From Phoronis australis (Eukaryota > Phoronida > Phoronidae), in assembly GCA_002633005.1 (NCBI GenBank), contig NMRA01000274.1, positions 541,143-571,374 of the forward strand: DNA of 30,232 bases, read 5' to 3'. Made by a program: the position numbers and the translations under genes. How positions within the stretch are numbered: the stretch's first letter is position 1; every line of letters begins with the position of its first letter. This document shows, one piece after another, positions 29,553-30,232 of this stretch. Under the pieces are notes generated by a model. That model worked only from the letters and a program-made list of their open reading frames with translations. It was not told the DNA's origin and searched no databases.

Positions 29553-30232
29553 CTTAAATCTGATCTTGTGTCAAAGTTGACAACTCAAGTTTACTTTGTA
29601 GTAAAGATGTAGATATACACAATGAAATGTGGATGCATCGCTATGCTGAACTTTAGATATCCGCAGGCATGNTGACTTTTTTGATTTCTGTAATCCTATA
29701 ACAAATTTTTATTTTTGCACCAGCAAAACTGAAAATCCGCGAAGAAAATATCTCTCGTACAGCTTCCCATGATCTCCTTCGTCACTAATGTACCAAAACG
29801 AATGATATTTGTTCTATTTGGCATTTTGGTCGATAGATAATTGCACAATCGAGTAGCGCCTCCTAGAGTCTTTTAACCAAACTGACAGTCACAGATTGGC
29901 AGAAAAGTGTGTAAGTGAGTTATGTAAAAAACTGACTGCACAAAAACTATGAAAGAGACAAGATTTTTTATTCTTGCGTTGGGCTGAACAAAGACAGCTG
30001 TAACAGATGGAAGTTAACTCATGTTCCAAAAAGATCCGATATAGATTTCGGAGAGTGATAAAAATGCGTAAAAATGGCCTTAATAATAAGCAGTGAAAAT
30101 GACATTTTTGTAGGCTAAAATGGGAGGACATAAAAAATCAAAAAATACACCCGAAGTAGTTTTTCTTGTACGTTATTCTTTCTTCTTTCTGCTATATAGT
30201 TATTTTTTTATAGCGTGAAGCGATGATGTGTT
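29553..30232. other. Intergenic, no gene recognised; one ambiguous base
   Basis: AT-rich sequence with an N at 29672. AGGAGGCGC on the minus strand (29856-29864) fits a short CTCF-like core but is expected by chance at this length. No gene was recognised. Confidence 0.45.

Overview
This is metazoan nuclear DNA: AT-rich and gene-poor, with one draft-quality ambiguous base at 29672. Nothing prokaryotic is present. The one large gene is a single-exon Toll-like receptor with one LRRCT cysteine cluster, and the repeats are animal-type: non-LTR retrotransposons, a pogo-like DNA transposon, MITEs, a tRNA-derived SINE and a THAP domain. A marine invertebrate (lophotrochozoan or invertebrate deuterostome) fits best, but the sequence alone does not settle the phylum.

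Layout. 1-2840 is a decayed minus-strand non-LTR element (A) carrying RT and RNase H, split by a plus-strand non-LTR element (B, 538-1830) with a 6-bp target-site duplication. 4015-5240 is a degenerate tandem array of roughly 150-bp units whose cores resemble the bilaterian CTCF site. 5931-8429 (minus) is the Toll-like receptor; two 1-nt frameshifts of opposite sign leave only the start of its TIR domain out of frame. 8797-9190 is a tandem duplication. 9234-9415 and 11222-11395 are direct copies of one repeat, flanking a small MITE and a broken THAP zinc-finger segment. 11685-12395 is a dispersed repeat with an inverted partner at 25705-26235. 13271-14702 is a pogo-like DNA transposon with TA target duplication. 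14900-15585 is a second array of CTCF-like units, with fragments at 18425-18600 (plus) and 19325-19510 (minus).

16500-16760 and 18960-19210 are blocks of a degenerate GCAAGCTTGC-type simple repeat. 17880-18290 is a decayed reverse transcriptase. 21131-21760 may be a small three-exon gene for a membrane protein. 23775-24390 is a foldback element containing a 25-bp minisatellite. 24663-25495 is an 833-bp palindromic element with arms of about 250-300 bp. 26360-27249 is another TIR element. 27992-28343 and 28562-28728 hold possible exons of unrecognised genes, and 29390-29552 is a tRNA-derived SINE.

How it fits together: the window is an innate immune receptor gene in a transposon-rich neighbourhood. 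The most interesting non-genic signal is the repeat family that spreads CTCF-like motifs, in regularly spaced arrays and in both orientations, around the receptor gene and further along. The receptor's paired frameshifts and its changed TIR BB loop are the next most useful things to check.
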